A stretch of DNA of 64,000 bases, taken from assembly GCA_012519925.1 (NCBI GenBank), contig JAAYPF010000019.1, positions 33,410 to 97,409 of the forward strand. Reading direction: 5' to 3'. Origin of the DNA: Clostridiaceae bacterium (GTDB taxonomy: Bacteria; Bacillota; Clostridia; Acetivibrionales; Acetivibrionaceae). The translations under genes and the position numbers were made by a program. Shown here piece by piece: positions 38,844 through 49,263 of the stretch (position 1 is the stretch's first letter; the number at the start of each line of letters is the position of its first letter). The notes beneath the pieces are model-generated. The model saw nothing but the letters and a program-made list of their open reading frames with translations. It was not told where the DNA came from and ran no database searches.

Positions 38844-39854
38844 TCACACCCTCCTATACAAAAACTTCATATTGCTGCCGTCTATCACCTCTTCTAAAGT
38901 CCCCGGCCCCTCTTTTGAGCTCAATACCACTAATCTGTCGAAAACTTTCTCTTCGAACATGCTTAGTACTTCTTTACGCAACTTTAATTGTGAAATATTA
39001 AACCCATGAGCTGTTGTAATAATCTTCACTCCTGCATTAATCACTTGCATTAGAGCATCCTTATCTCCAGTGCTCCCTATTTCATCTGTAATAATAACTT
39101 CCGGGGACATAGACCTAAGTAGCATAGACATTCCAAGTTGCTTAGGACAAGCATCCAGCACATCCGTTCTGACTCCTACTCCTTTTTGAGGTGAGCCTTT
39201 AAAACATGCAGCAATTTCCGATCGCTCGTCCACTACTCCCACCTTGAGACCCTTTAGACCAATTTGAGCAACACCATCACTGATATTTCTTGTAATATCC
39301 CTCAGTATTGTAGTTTTTCCGCATTTTGGCGGTGAAATGATAAGTGTATTATAAACATCATTTTCACCTTGTACTATGTAATTGAGAATTTTCCTCGAAC
39401 AACCATTAACTTCTCTAGAAATTCTTATATTAAGACCGGAAATATCTTTCAAATTCTTTATTTCTGTCCCATCTAATACTGCCTTTCCTGTTATACCTAC
39501 CCTATGTCCGCCTCTTAGCGTAATATATCCGTTTCGTATTTCATCTTGAAAGGCATATATTGAATTTTCACTTATTAATTCTAATGTTTTTATTATCTGT
39601 TCCTGGGTTACAAACACTGAATTTTCGGGTCTAGACCTCAACTCTCCTGATGAATTCAGAAAAAAGTTTCCCTTATAACTCTGAATCATTACCGGTCGAT
39701 TAACTCTAAACCTTATTTCCTCTGTGTACATCAAATCCTTTATAGGTACCTTTCTTATTACATTTCTTAAATCCGGTGAAATGAATCTCAAAATTTCCCT
39801 TTCGAGATTATCAACTTCCTCCATTTTAAAAACTTGCTTGTCATTAGTAATCAT
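38844..39854 (-). CDS. spoIIIAA: Stage III sporulation protein AA (secretion ATPase)
   Basis: 336 aa; Walker A SPPKCGKTTILRDITR, VVDERSEIAACFKGSPQKGVGVRTDVLDACPK. Confidence 0.96.
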   Translation of the reverse strand: MITNDKQVFKMEEVDNLEREILRFISPDLRNVIRKVPIKDLMYTEEIRFRVNRPVMIQSYKGNFFLNSSGELRSRPENSVFVTQEQIIKTLELISENSIYAFQDEIRNGYITLRGGHRVGITGKAVLDGTEIKNLKDISGLNIRISREVNGCSRKILNYIVQGENDVYNTLIISPPKCGKTTILRDITRNISDGVAQIGLKGLKVGVVDERSEIAACFKGSPQKGVGVRTDVLDACPKQLGMSMLLRSMSPEVIITDEIGSTGDKDALMQVINAGVKIITTAHGFNISQLKLRKEVLSMFEEKVFDRLVVLSSKEGPGTLEEVIDGSNMKFLYRRV

Positions 39855-39899
39855 TAAGCACTCCTCCTAAAAAAGCATAATTTCTTCCGAAGTAAGTAG

Positions 39900-39945
39900 T
39901 CTGTAGCGTACACTTAATAAATTCTGTGGCGTACACTTAATAAAT
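39900..39945. repeat. Two adjacent 23-bp direct repeats
   Basis: TCTGTAGCGTACACTTAATAAAT / TCTGTGGCGTACACTTAATAAAT (one mismatch). Confidence 0.8.
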
Positions 39946-39982
39946 ATTATAATTTGTCCAATTCTATGCTAAAAATAATACA

Positions 39983-40033
39983 AAAAAAGTGCCGTTCACC
40001 ACTAATTAGTAGTTTACGGCACTTGTTTTTTAC
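39983..40033 (-). terminator. Terminator, possibly bidirectional, between the zinc-ribbon gene and spoIIIAA
   Basis: AAAAAAAGTGCCGT...ACGGCACTTGTTTTTT. Confidence 0.85.
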
Positions 40034-40046
40034 TTAATAAGTAATA

Positions 40047-40457
40047 TTACTCATCATTGTCATGACCACAACATTCATCACAATCGCAGTCCCATTCAAC
40101 GGCTACATCCTTTCCACAATGTGGACACTCAAAAGATTCTGCTTCATCATCTAGCATATCCTCTTCAAGATAGATTATCTCACTACAATGCGGACATTCA
40201 ACTTCTGCTAGTATTCCATCATCATCTTCTTCACAATCAAAAAGGATTCTTTCCACCTCTGCAAGATCTTCATCCATATTGTCTACTTGATCACCAAGTT
40301 GTTCTTGAACTTCTTCAATATCATCGATAGCAAGAGCCATATCATCCAAAACATCAATTATGGAGCTCAATAGTTTGCCCTCGTTTGTTGCATCACTAAT
40401 CTTCATACCTTCTGCTAACCCCTTCAGGTATGCGACTCTCTCTTTTATAAAGCTCAT
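40047..40457 (-). CDS. CD1247-type acidic zinc-ribbon protein
   Basis: 136 aa; CPHCSEIIYLEEDMLDDEAESFECPHCGKDVAVEW plus Cys-rich tail CDCDECCGHDNDE. Confidence 0.75.
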   Translation of the reverse strand: MSFIKERVAYLKGLAEGMKISDATNEGKLLSSIIDVLDDMALAIDDIEEVQEQLGDQVDNMDEDLAEVERILFDCEEDDDGILAEVECPHCSEIIYLEEDMLDDEAESFECPHCGKDVAVEWDCDCDECCGHDNDE

Positions 40458-40605
40458 AGTTTTCTCTCCTTTACATTGTATTAGTAAGTAATAATATTAT
40501 ATTAACTTTGCTTCAAGGACTTATATATAACACGATGGACATCGATCTTTAATACAGTTTTGAAACAATATCATAGTCTTCCAACTTACTGTTATATTAT
40601 ACCCA

Positions 40606-41163
40606 CTAAACTCTTTCCATATACTCCCCTGTACGAGTATCTATTCTTATAACATCACCTGAATCAACAAATAAAGGAACTTTAATTACTGCTCCTGTTT
40701 CGACTGTTGCAGGCTTTGTAGCTCCTGTGGCAGTATCACCTTTGAAGCCTGGCTCTGTTTCTATTATCTTTAACTCAACAAATGTAGGTGGCTCAATACC
40801 AAAAACATTTCCCTTATGAGACAATATTTTTACGATCTCATTTTCTTTTACAAACTTAAGAGCATCTCCAATTTTATCTTTTCCTAAAGGTATTTGCTCG
40901 AAAGACTCAGTATCCATGAAATGATAAAGATCATCATCACTGTAAAGAAACTGCATGTCCTTTCTTTCGATATGTGCCTTAGGCATTTTATCTGTCGGAT
41001 TGAAAGTTCTTTCAACTGTAGCACCAGTTACAATATTTTTAAGCTTTGTTCTAACAAAAGCTGCTCCTTTACCTGGTTTAACATGCTGAAACTCAACTAC
41101 TTGAAATATATTTCCGTCAAGCTCAAAAGTCACGCCGTTTCTAAAATCACCAGCAGAAATCAT
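40606..41163 (-). CDS. efp: Elongation factor P
   Basis: 185 aa; [42 protein letters not shown]...[15 protein letters not shown]. Confidence 0.97.
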   Translation of the reverse strand: MISAGDFRNGVTFELDGNIFQVVEFQHVKPGKGAAFVRTKLKNIVTGATVERTFNPTDKMPKAHIERKDMQFLYSDDDLYHFMDTESFEQIPLGKDKIGDALKFVKENEIVKILSHKGNVFGIEPPTFVELKIIETEPGFKGDTATGATKPATVETGAVIKVPLFVDSGDVIRIDTRTGEYMERV

Positions 41164-41399
41164 TAAATTATCCCTCCAAAAAATTAGTATATTGAAATCA
41201 ATAAAAGCTTCGGTTCAATTCCTTCGCTTTTGACTTTCACTTAATCTTGAGACTAAGTTTATATTAAAATAAAATCAATCTAATTTCAAGCAAAAGTTTC
41301 TTTCTAAGAAAAATAATGCTAACACTCTCGATATTAAAAAGCTTCAATAGCACACGCCCAATATAGCTAGAGTATATTTGTAACATTTCAAATTAAATA

Positions 41400-42494
41400 C
41401 TACAGTATTATCATTTCCTTTGTTGAAGCTGTCAAAACCATAGGTTTATCCTCATTAATAACAATCATATCCTCAATTCTTATTCCACCTAAACCACTAA
41501 CATATATTCCAGGTTCAACCGTTACCACCATACCATTATTCATTTTTAATGAACCTAACTGAGACAATCTTGGATCCTCATGGATTTCAAGCCCTACTCC
41601 ATGTCCTAAACTATGACCGAAATGCTCACCATAACCTGCATCTGATATTATATTTCTTGCTATGCTGTCAATCTCACTACCTGTCAAATTCTTTACAGCA
41701 CCCTCAACTCCAGCTTTTTGTGCTTTTAAAACAATTTCGTATATTTGTTTCAATTCTTCTTTCGGTTGCCCCACAAAAACCGTCCTTGTCATATCGGAGC
41801 AGTAATCCTTATAAATCGCCCCAAAATCCAGAGTAACAGCATCTCCAATTTCAATAATCTTATGGGAAGCTACTCCATGGGGAAGACTTGATCTCAATCC
41901 CGAGGCAACAATTGTATCAAAGGATGGTCCCCTCGCTCCCTGGACCTTTATATAATATTCAAGCTCCGCAGCAACTTCCGTTTCGCTCACACCGGGTTTG
42001 ATATATTTTAACACATGAGAAAATGCTTCATCCGCAATTCTTACAGCCTCTCTTATCACTTGAATTTCTTCAGAATCCTTAATTAGTCTTAAAAACTCAA
42101 TAGCTCTACCTAGAGGTAAAAGTTTAGATATACTTAGCTTTTTTAACAGGTCATCATAGTTTTTATAAGTAAGGTAGTCTTCTTCAAAACCAAGATTCTT
42201 TATATTATTCGATGAAACCAAATCATTCAAAGTTACCGTCAAGCTACCCTGATATTGAATAACATCAAATAATTGAGCCTCTTCTTTTGCTTGTTCGACG
42301 TATCTGAAATCAGTAACAAGTATCGCTTTATCATGAGTAATTAACAAATTCGCAAAGGTACCAGTAAAGTTGGACATGTATATGTAGTTTTCCCTTTTTG
42401 CAATTAAGGCACCGTCTAAACCCTTTTGCGAAAGTTTACTGCGAAGTTCTTTAAGTCTTCTTTGAATTTGATTTTTATCAGCCATTTTTATCAC
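41400..42494 (-). CDS. pepP: M24 family Xaa-Pro aminopeptidase
   Basis: 364 aa; GDAVTLDFGAIYKDYCSDMTRTVFVG, HSLGHGVGLEIHEDPRLS, VTVEPGIYVSGLGGIRIEDM. Confidence 0.95.
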   Translation of the reverse strand: MIKMADKNQIQRRLKELRSKLSQKGLDGALIAKRENYIYMSNFTGTFANLLITHDKAILVTDFRYVEQAKEEAQLFDVIQYQGSLTVTLNDLVSSNNIKNLGFEEDYLTYKNYDDLLKKLSISKLLPLGRAIEFLRLIKDSEEIQVIREAVRIADEAFSHVLKYIKPGVSETEVAAELEYYIKVQGARGPSFDTIVASGLRSSLPHGVASHKIIEIGDAVTLDFGAIYKDYCSDMTRTVFVGQPKEELKQIYEIVLKAQKAGVEGAVKNLTGSEIDSIARNIISDAGYGEHFGHSLGHGVGLEIHEDPRLSQLGSLKMNNGMVVTVEPGIYVSGLGGIRIEDMIVINEDKPMVLTASTKEMIIL

Positions 42495-42512
42495 CTTTAA
42501 TATATTTTATTA

Positions 42513-42941
42513 CTATAACATTGCTGCCGCGTTCAATCCTAAAATATAGCTGTTACTTCCGAAGCCGCATATTTGTCCCACACAAACCGGTGCAATAACA
42601 GAGTGACTTCTGAATTCTTCCCTTGCGTGTATATTGGAAAGATGAATCTCAATTGTTGGTATTTCCACAGCTTTTATTGCATCTCTTATAGCTATACTAT
42701 AATGAGTATACGCACCGGGATTGATAACAATAACATCCACGGTTCCCCTTACCGCATGAATTTTGTCAATAATTTCACCCTCGTGGTTAGTTTGAATAAA
42801 CTCCACCTCAATATTAAGCTTTGCCGCCTCAGCATTTGTTCTCTTTGCTATATCCTCTAATGTTTCCATACCATATACAGCTTTTTCCCTAGTACCTAGA
42901 AGATTTAAGTTTGGACCATTTAGTATTAATACTTTTTTCAT
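42513..42941 (-). CDS. aroQ: Type II 3-dehydroquinate dehydratase
   Basis: 142 aa; LILNGPNLNLLGTRE, QTNHEGEIID, INPGAYTHYSIAIRDAI, EIHLSNIHAREEFR. Confidence 0.97.
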   Translation of the reverse strand: MKKVLILNGPNLNLLGTREKAVYGMETLEDIAKRTNAEAAKLNIEVEFIQTNHEGEIIDKIHAVRGTVDVIVINPGAYTHYSIAIRDAIKAVEIPTIEIHLSNIHAREEFRSHSVIAPVCVGQICGFGSNSYILGLNAAAML

Positions 42942-42944
42942 ATT

Positions 42945-43796
42945 CTATCCCCCCACCCGTTCGTATACTTTTTTTAGTTTTAACGCATCTTCTGCCATGT
43001 TACCTCTTGACTCACATATTATAACCGGCTCCATATTTTTTATATATAAAGCTTCAGCCAAAGGTTCAAAATCAGGACCAAACTGAACATCATCCAACGT
43101 CCAATGCTTCTTTTCTCCACCTTTGGTGAACTCAATTCTGCTAAAATGGCAGTGTAGATTTTTAAGTCTGTCATAGCCTAAATTTTTCTCTATTTTTTCC
43201 AACACCTTCATAAAATCCTCTACCGAGTTCAGTATACCTTGTCCCCTAGCATGTATATGTCCAAAATCTACTGTAGGTATAAGTCTGTTATCAATTTTAC
43301 ATATTTCAATTATTTCTTCTAAAGACCCAAGCTGATTTTGCTTTCCTAGTACCTCAGGACATATAACTATATCATCAAGACCATTTTCTCTTGCTTCCTC
43401 CAAAACTTCTTTCATAACTGTTATCGCCATATTAAGAGCCCATTTTTTGTCCACCTTGCTATAAGATCCGGTGTGTACAACAATTCTTTTTGCTCCCATC
43501 CATTTTGCACAAGTCAAAGTCTCTAAAATATAACGTTTTGAATTAGCCCTCTTTTCTTCTTCCTCACTTGCCATATTTATATAATAAGGTGCGTGAATAC
43601 TTAAGTATATATTATATTTCAATGCCTCATCACCGATATTTCTTGCTACAGCTTCACTTACCTTTACCCCTTTACTACACTGATACTCATAGGCATTTAG
43701 CCCCATAGCATTTAGCCAAGCTGGCATCTGAACAGAAGATTTATAACCCTGCTCATAAAAACTCTCCGAATTCCCTGAAGGCCCAAATCTTATCAT
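42945..43796 (-). CDS. AP endonuclease family 2 / TIM-barrel (deoxyribonuclease IV-like)
   Basis: 283 aa; LSIHAPYYINMAS, VVHTGSY, ICPEVLGKQNQLGSLEEIIEIC, PTVDFGHIHARGQGI. Confidence 0.85.
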   Translation of the reverse strand: MIRFGPSGNSESFYEQGYKSSVQMPAWLNAMGLNAYEYQCSKGVKVSEAVARNIGDEALKYNIYLSIHAPYYINMASEEEEKRANSKRYILETLTCAKWMGAKRIVVHTGSYSKVDKKWALNMAITVMKEVLEEARENGLDDIVICPEVLGKQNQLGSLEEIIEICKIDNRLIPTVDFGHIHARGQGILNSVEDFMKVLEKIEKNLGYDRLKNLHCHFSRIEFTKGGEKKHWTLDDVQFGPDFEPLAEALYIKNMEPVIICESRGNMAEDALKLKKVYERVGG

Positions 43797-43994
43797 TTAC
43801 ATCCACCTTTATATCTGGAATAGTAAAATTTCTTAAAAAAAATATATAAGCTTATTATATCTAAACTTATATACTTTTAAAACATAATATTTTATTAACA
43901 AAATTAAACTATTCCTATTTGAATCATAGAAGCTCACTTCAAACTGAAGCAAAAACTGCAATCAGTGTATTGTAGCTAACAAATGCTGACACGG

Positions 43995-44261
43995 CTACTC
44001 ATGCCTCGGACTACGCTTGACAAGCACAGCAGCCTTTGTAATTGCTGATATTACATCTACTTCAAACTGTTGCCTTAAGGAGTTGATTTTAGAATAAAGC
44101 TCTCCTTTTTCACTCACAATGTATCTTGATGGCAAATCATTTAAGGCTATTGCAGCTATATCGAGAATACATTTCTCACAATTACAAACATTTATATCTT
44201 CTAAAACTTCATTAATTAGTGAAAATACTATTTCCTCCATATAGTTCTTAATCTGTGCCAT
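43995..44261 (-). CDS. Late competence development ComFB family protein
   Basis: 88 aa; VFSLINEVLEDINVCNCEKCILDIAAIALNDLPSRYIVSEKGELY. Confidence 0.85.
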   Translation of the reverse strand: MAQIKNYMEEIVFSLINEVLEDINVCNCEKCILDIAAIALNDLPSRYIVSEKGELYSKINSLRQQFEVDVISAITKAAVLVKRSPRHE

Positions 44262-44404
44262 ATATTTTCCTCCTCATAAATCCTTACAGTGAGCTTTTTT
44301 CATACCTTTAATCGGTAAGGTCGTACTTTTCACACCCGTAGAATTTAATAATCCTATAAATTATATCGTACAAATTAGTAATTTAAATTATATATTTAAT
44401 TCGC

Positions 44405-45211
44405 CTATCCTCTTAAAACCAAGGTGCTGATATAGAATTCTAAGATGTCCCAACCATAGAGATATGTTATAAACGTACCCATAACTATAAACGGACCAAA
44501 AGGAATAGTACTTCTCCTGTCTTTTACTTTTAAAATAATAAGAATAAAACTTATTAGACCCGCTAAGACTACTGATAGTAAAAGAGCTAACAAGGTCATT
44601 TTCCAACCAAGAAAAATCCCGATTGGTGCGAAAATTTTTATATCTCCACCGCCCATTGCCTCATCGGTCTTGTATATTATCATACCTATCAACCCAATAA
44701 CCAAAAGAGTACCCGAACCTACAATCATCCCAACTATTGGATCCCACCATTGTCCTCCTCTGTAAATCTGCATCGGAAAAAAGATATTGTATATAATAAT
44801 AATTGCACCTGCCGCAAGCCCTGTTACAACTAACTCATCGGGTATTATCTTGTGGTCTATGTCGATAAAAAACACAGCAATCAGAATTGACATAAGAAAA
44901 GCCGAGGCAAGTAAGTCTACTGAAAGCCCAAATTTATTGTATAAAAGTGCAAAAGTAAGTCCTGTCAGTAACTCGACTATAGCATATCTAGGTGATATTT
45001 TACTTCTGCAGTACCTACACTTACCCTTAAGAAATAACCAACTAAAAACAGGAACAAGATCAAATACTTTGAGCCTCTTTCCACAATTTCCACAATGGGA
45101 TGGAGGATATGCGATATTCTCCTCCTTTGGTATACGGTAAATGCAAACGTTTAAAAAGGAACCTATAACTACCCCGACTACTGCAAAATAAACAAGCAAA
45201 ACTATTTCCAT
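44405..45211 (-). CDS. Type IV prepilin peptidase
   Basis: 268 aa; GSFLNVCIYRIPKEENIAYPPSHCGNCGKRLKVFDLVPVFSWL, FFIDIDHKIIPDELV, GGGDIKIFAPIG. Confidence 0.95.
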   Translation of the reverse strand: MEIVLLVYFAVVGVVIGSFLNVCIYRIPKEENIAYPPSHCGNCGKRLKVFDLVPVFSWLFLKGKCRYCRSKISPRYAIVELLTGLTFALLYNKFGLSVDLLASAFLMSILIAVFFIDIDHKIIPDELVVTGLAAGAIIIIYNIFFPMQIYRGGQWWDPIVGMIVGSGTLLVIGLIGMIIYKTDEAMGGGDIKIFAPIGIFLGWKMTLLALLLSVVLAGLISFILIILKVKDRRSTIPFGPFIVMGTFITYLYGWDILEFYISTLVLRG

Positions 45212-45301
45212 TTTATTTTCCTCTTCTGTACATAGATTTTATTTATATTATATAAGATAAATACGTTTATGTAAAAAAGTTTGTAAACAATCGAATGCAA
45301 A

Positions 45302-45339
45302 ATAGTTACAAGACTGAGTCCCGCCAGACTTGTAACTAT
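45302..45339 (-). terminator. Hairpin/terminator between gspE/pilB and the prepilin peptidase gene
   Basis: ATAGTTACAAG...CTTGTAACTAT, 11-bp stem, TTT following on the minus strand. Confidence 0.6.
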
Positions 45340-45491
45340 CTTCTCACAAATCCACTTCAAAAAATACAATTATGAAGTCAAGAAAATTCGCTTACCTTAT
45401 AACTTTTCTTGTTCTCTAAAAAACCCTATGGTTTCCTTAGCCATATATTAATATCTTTAGTATACTTTTAAAAAAATATTTTATAAGAACC

Positions 45492-47189
45492 TTAACCATT
45501 TGAAAATGTAATTTTTATCATTTCTTCAATGGTTGTTTTTCCATCTAAAACTAAAAATTTGGCATTTTCCTTTAGTGATTTCATACCGCTTTCAAAAGAT
45601 AACTTTCTAAGTTCTTCCTCCGTACAGCCTTTATTTATAAGTTCTTTGTGCTTTTTGGTAAATATCATTATCTCAAATACACCTATTCTTCCCTTATAGC
45701 CTGTTTCGTTACATACAACACAGCCTTTTCCCTCATACACTTTGACAGGTCCATCCATTTCAAGGGTTACAAGCTCTTCATCGGTTGCATTACGTTCTTG
45801 TTTGCAGTTATAACACACTCTTCTTACAAGCCTTTGTGCAATCACGCCAACAAGAGAGGATGCGACTAAAAACGGTTCAACTCCCATGTCAATCAACCTT
45901 ATAACCGTTCCAGGAGCATCATTAGCATGAAGAGCACTAAGTACCAAACGCCCTGTAATTGCCGCTCTAACTGCTATTTCAGCCGTTTCATTATCTCTTA
46001 TCTCACCTAGCATTATAACGTTTGGATCCTGCCTAAGTATTGCTCTAAGTCCAGATGCAAAAGTCAAACCTGTCTTATAATTAACTTGAACATGGTTTAC
46101 TCCTTCAACTAAACATTCGACGGGATCTTCAATAGTAATAATATTTATATTCTGTCTATTTATTTCATTCAATGCCGTATACAAAGTGGTGGATTTGCCG
46201 CTCCCTGTTGGACCTGTAACTAGTATCATTCCATGGGGATTCTTTAGCATTCTGTCAAACTTATCCTTATCCTCTAGAGTAAATCCAAGCTGATCTTTTG
46301 GCAGAATAAAAGCCTTTTTATCTGTAATTCTAATAACAATCTTCTCACCAAAAACAGTTGGTAAAGCTGACACTCTAAGATCAAATTCCTTTCCATCTAC
46401 CTTAACCGCTAACCTTCCGTCTTGTGGGGACCACTTATCAGTAATATTCATACCAGAAATAATCTTTATACGTGTAGAAAGTGCATTCATTATATCTATT
46501 TCCGTCTTCATTGCTTCGTGCATTTCCCCATCTGTTCTAAACCTAATTTTAACATATTGTGAAAAAGGCTCAATATGTATATCGCTAGCTCCGTTTCTAA
46601 CTGCTTTTTCAATAATTGAATTTAGAAGCTTAGCTGCGGGTGCACTATTAACTTCTTCGTTTAATTGATCAACATTGTCTGAATTTATCTTTAGAGACAC
46701 TCCACTTTCCTCTTTAAGCTCCTCCACTTCTTTTATGGCATGCTGCTCGCTGTAATGCTCTCTAATGGCTTTATTTATTTCTGAAGAGGATGCTAAAACA
46801 GGCTTAACATCTAAACCAGAATAAATGGCTACATCGTCTATAGCAAATACATTTAAAGGATCGCTCATAGCAACAGTAAGTATACCATTTTGTTGAAAAA
46901 TAGGTATAATTTCGTATCTTCTTGCCAGTGATTCGGGAATCATAAGGCATGCAGCCTGATCTATATTATACTCCTCTAAATTTACATGGGGAATACCAAG
47001 CTGAAACTCAAGAACTTCAATAATACTTTCCTGAGTTACAACCCCCTCTGAAATAAGAACTTCACCCAATTTTTTACCGGTGATCTTCTGAACCTTCAAA
47101 GCCTTTTGCAATTGTTGCTCTGATACAAGTCCTGCTTCGAGGAGAAGGACACCAAGCCTTTTTCTAATCTGCTTTTTCATAATATCCAC
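45492..47189 (-). CDS. GspE/PilB type II secretion / type IV pilus assembly ATPase
   Basis: 565 aa; MshEN domain; Walker A LVTGPTGSGKSTTLYTALN; DPVECLVEGVNHVQVN; LRQDPNVIMLGEIRDNETAEIA; CxxC zinc region. Confidence 0.95.
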   Translation of the reverse strand: MDIMKKQIRKRLGVLLLEAGLVSEQQLQKALKVQKITGKKLGEVLISEGVVTQESIIEVLEFQLGIPHVNLEEYNIDQAACLMIPESLARRYEIIPIFQQNGILTVAMSDPLNVFAIDDVAIYSGLDVKPVLASSSEINKAIREHYSEQHAIKEVEELKEESGVSLKINSDNVDQLNEEVNSAPAAKLLNSIIEKAVRNGASDIHIEPFSQYVKIRFRTDGEMHEAMKTEIDIMNALSTRIKIISGMNITDKWSPQDGRLAVKVDGKEFDLRVSALPTVFGEKIVIRITDKKAFILPKDQLGFTLEDKDKFDRMLKNPHGMILVTGPTGSGKSTTLYTALNEINRQNINIITIEDPVECLVEGVNHVQVNYKTGLTFASGLRAILRQDPNVIMLGEIRDNETAEIAVRAAITGRLVLSALHANDAPGTVIRLIDMGVEPFLVASSLVGVIAQRLVRRVCYNCKQERNATDEELVTLEMDGPVKVYEGKGCVVCNETGYKGRIGVFEIMIFTKKHKELINKGCTEEELRKLSFESGMKSLKENAKFLVLDGKTTIEEMIKITFSNG

Positions 47190-47325
47190 CTTATAAGGAT
47201 ATGTTTTAACTTACTTAAGTAATTATCGTCTTTATCAGAGTTTTGCTTTACTCTACATTTTTCCACTCGGTTTCAAGTATTATAGAAGTAAACATTTTAC
47301 AACTTGCATTTTATTAATATGCAAC

Positions 47326-47362
47326 AACCCTCTTATGGTATTATTTCGACCAATAGAGGGTT
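47326..47362 (-). terminator. Hairpin downstream of aroE
   Basis: AACCCTCTtaTGGT...ACCAatAGAGGGTT. Confidence 0.6.
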
Positions 47363-47515
47363 TACATATACTTAACTTTAAATAAATACTAGTCAATCGT
47401 TGAAAAAATTTGCTTTTGTTGGGTTGAAACTATAAATTTAATTAGTGAACTTAGAGCCCTTCGGGCGAAATTGCAAAATGCAAATTCCTATACTATATAA
47501 ATTTACTAAAACACC

Positions 47516-48397
47516 TTACTTATTTAGAATTGATATAAAAGATTTGTAAATTTTCTTTAACTCCTCATCTGAGAACTTAACACCAGTCCATATTTCATAA
47601 GCATTTATACCTTGGTAAAACAGCATTCCCAAACCGTTAATTGCCTTACAACCCCTGTTTTCGGCATCAATGAGGAATTTTGTCTTAGTAGGATTATAAA
47701 CCACATCATATACTATCTGTCCATTGAAGTACTCCATATCACTAACAAGCGATTCTTCAGTATGAGGTTCCATACCAACCGATGTTGTATTTATAATTAT
47801 ATCACTTTCTTCAAACGCCATCTTTAAGGTCTTATCTTCAAAATTGTAAACTTGAACTATCTCTCTTATATTTTCATTGACAACCTCAGCTAACTCTACC
47901 GACTTCTGAGTTGTACGATTTACTATGCTGATTTTCTCAGCACCATCCATTGCAATCTTAACAGCAATTGGTCTTGCAACCCCTCCTGCTCCGAGCATTA
48001 CAACCTTCTTACCCTTAAAGCCTGTACCCGCTGATTCTTTAAAGGCCCTCAAAAAGCCTTCTCCATCAGTATTATAGCCATAAAGCCGACCTTCAATTTT
48101 TTTTACCGTGTTTATTGATCCCATCAATATAGCTTCTTTTGTATTGTCATCAATAAACTTCATAATTTCACGCTTGAACGGTATAGTCACATTAAAGCCA
48201 ACAAAATCAACAGCTTTAAGAGCTTTTACCAAAACCCCAAGGTTTTCTTTTTCTATTTTTAACGGAACATACATTAAATCTAAACCTAGTAATTTGCTCA
48301 GTGAATTATGCAACTGGGGTGAAATAGAATGCTCGACAGGATTTCCGATTAATCCCAAAAGCCTGGTATTACCTGTAACACTATAATCAATATTCAT
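47516..48397 (-). CDS. aroE: Shikimate dehydrogenase
   Basis: 293 aa; LGLIGNPVEHSISPQLHN, GFNVTIPFKREIMKFID, VMLGAGGVARPIAVKIAMDGA, DVVYNPTKTKFL. Confidence 0.97.
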   Translation of the reverse strand: MNIDYSVTGNTRLLGLIGNPVEHSISPQLHNSLSKLLGLDLMYVPLKIEKENLGVLVKALKAVDFVGFNVTIPFKREIMKFIDDNTKEAILMGSINTVKKIEGRLYGYNTDGEGFLRAFKESAGTGFKGKKVVMLGAGGVARPIAVKIAMDGAEKISIVNRTTQKSVELAEVVNENIREIVQVYNFEDKTLKMAFEESDIIINTTSVGMEPHTEESLVSDMEYFNGQIVYDVVYNPTKTKFLIDAENRGCKAINGLGMLFYQGINAYEIWTGVKFSDEELKKIYKSFISILNK

Positions 48398-48463
48398 AAT
48401 GCCTCCTTATAGTAAACCTAAAAAATAAAAGATGATAATTAGGAAAACACAACTCCAAAATCT

Positions 48464-48976
48464 CTATTTTTCTTGTTCCAACAAGAATTTCTTGTACTTT
48501 GAAAGTATATATTTTTCTGCAATTCTTTTGACTCTAACATAGAAGATCTCCTTCTGGTCAATAGGATTAACAAGTATGGTAAACATATTTAATCTGTTCC
48601 CACCATATATATCGGTAAAAATCTGATCACCTATAACAGCTGTTTCTTCAATTTTTGTGTCCATTAGTCTCGCGGCCTTCATAAATGCCTTTTTCCCTGG
48701 CTTTGAGGCCTTATGAATTGCATAGAGTTTTAAATTTTCATTAAATTTAATTACCCTTTTTTCGGACGCATTAGATACAATACAGGCTTTAAATCCAGCT
48801 TCTTTCAATCTTTCAATCCATTCCACCGCATTTTGGTCAGCTTCTGCTACATGTTCAGGTACAAGAGTGTTGTCTATATCTAATATAAGACCTTTTATTT
48901 TTTTGGTTTTAAGCATATTTAGATCAACATCCTGGACTTTATTAACTTTAAGTTTTGGATAAAATTTTTCTATCAT
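48464..48976 (-). CDS. YqeG family HAD IIIA-type phosphatase
   Basis: 170 aa; GLILDIDNTLVPEHVAEAD, CIVSNASEKRV, KPGKKAFMKA, AVIGDQIFTDIYGGNRL. Confidence 0.94.
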   Translation of the reverse strand: MIEKFYPKLKVNKVQDVDLNMLKTKKIKGLILDIDNTLVPEHVAEADQNAVEWIERLKEAGFKACIVSNASEKRVIKFNENLKLYAIHKASKPGKKAFMKAARLMDTKIEETAVIGDQIFTDIYGGNRLNMFTILVNPIDQKEIFYVRVKRIAEKYILSKYKKFLLEQEK

Positions 48977-49053
48977 AGTTTCCTCCCTAGTTCATAAATA
49001 AGACGATTACCTTTATAATAGCAAATAAGATTATAACATAGCAATATAATAAC

Positions 49054-49089
49054 ACATATAAAATACCCTTATTGGGACTTTTTATATGT
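49054..49089. promoter_or_regulatory. Near-perfect inverted repeat in the yqeG-ilvE divergent intergenic region
   Basis: ACATATAAAAtaCCCttattGGGacTTTTTATATGT. Confidence 0.45.
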
Positions 49090-49263
49090 TATTTCTAGAT
49101 TCTTTGTAAATTTTCTCAATCTATTTTGATAAAAGGCTGGATTTTTGAAATAAAAAGTAGCATAATATATATAAGATTTTTCTCCGTACTTATTTTGTAC
49201 GATTTTAGAGGTATTACAACTTACAAACAATTTTCTATATATATTTTGAAAGGGGTTAACAAT

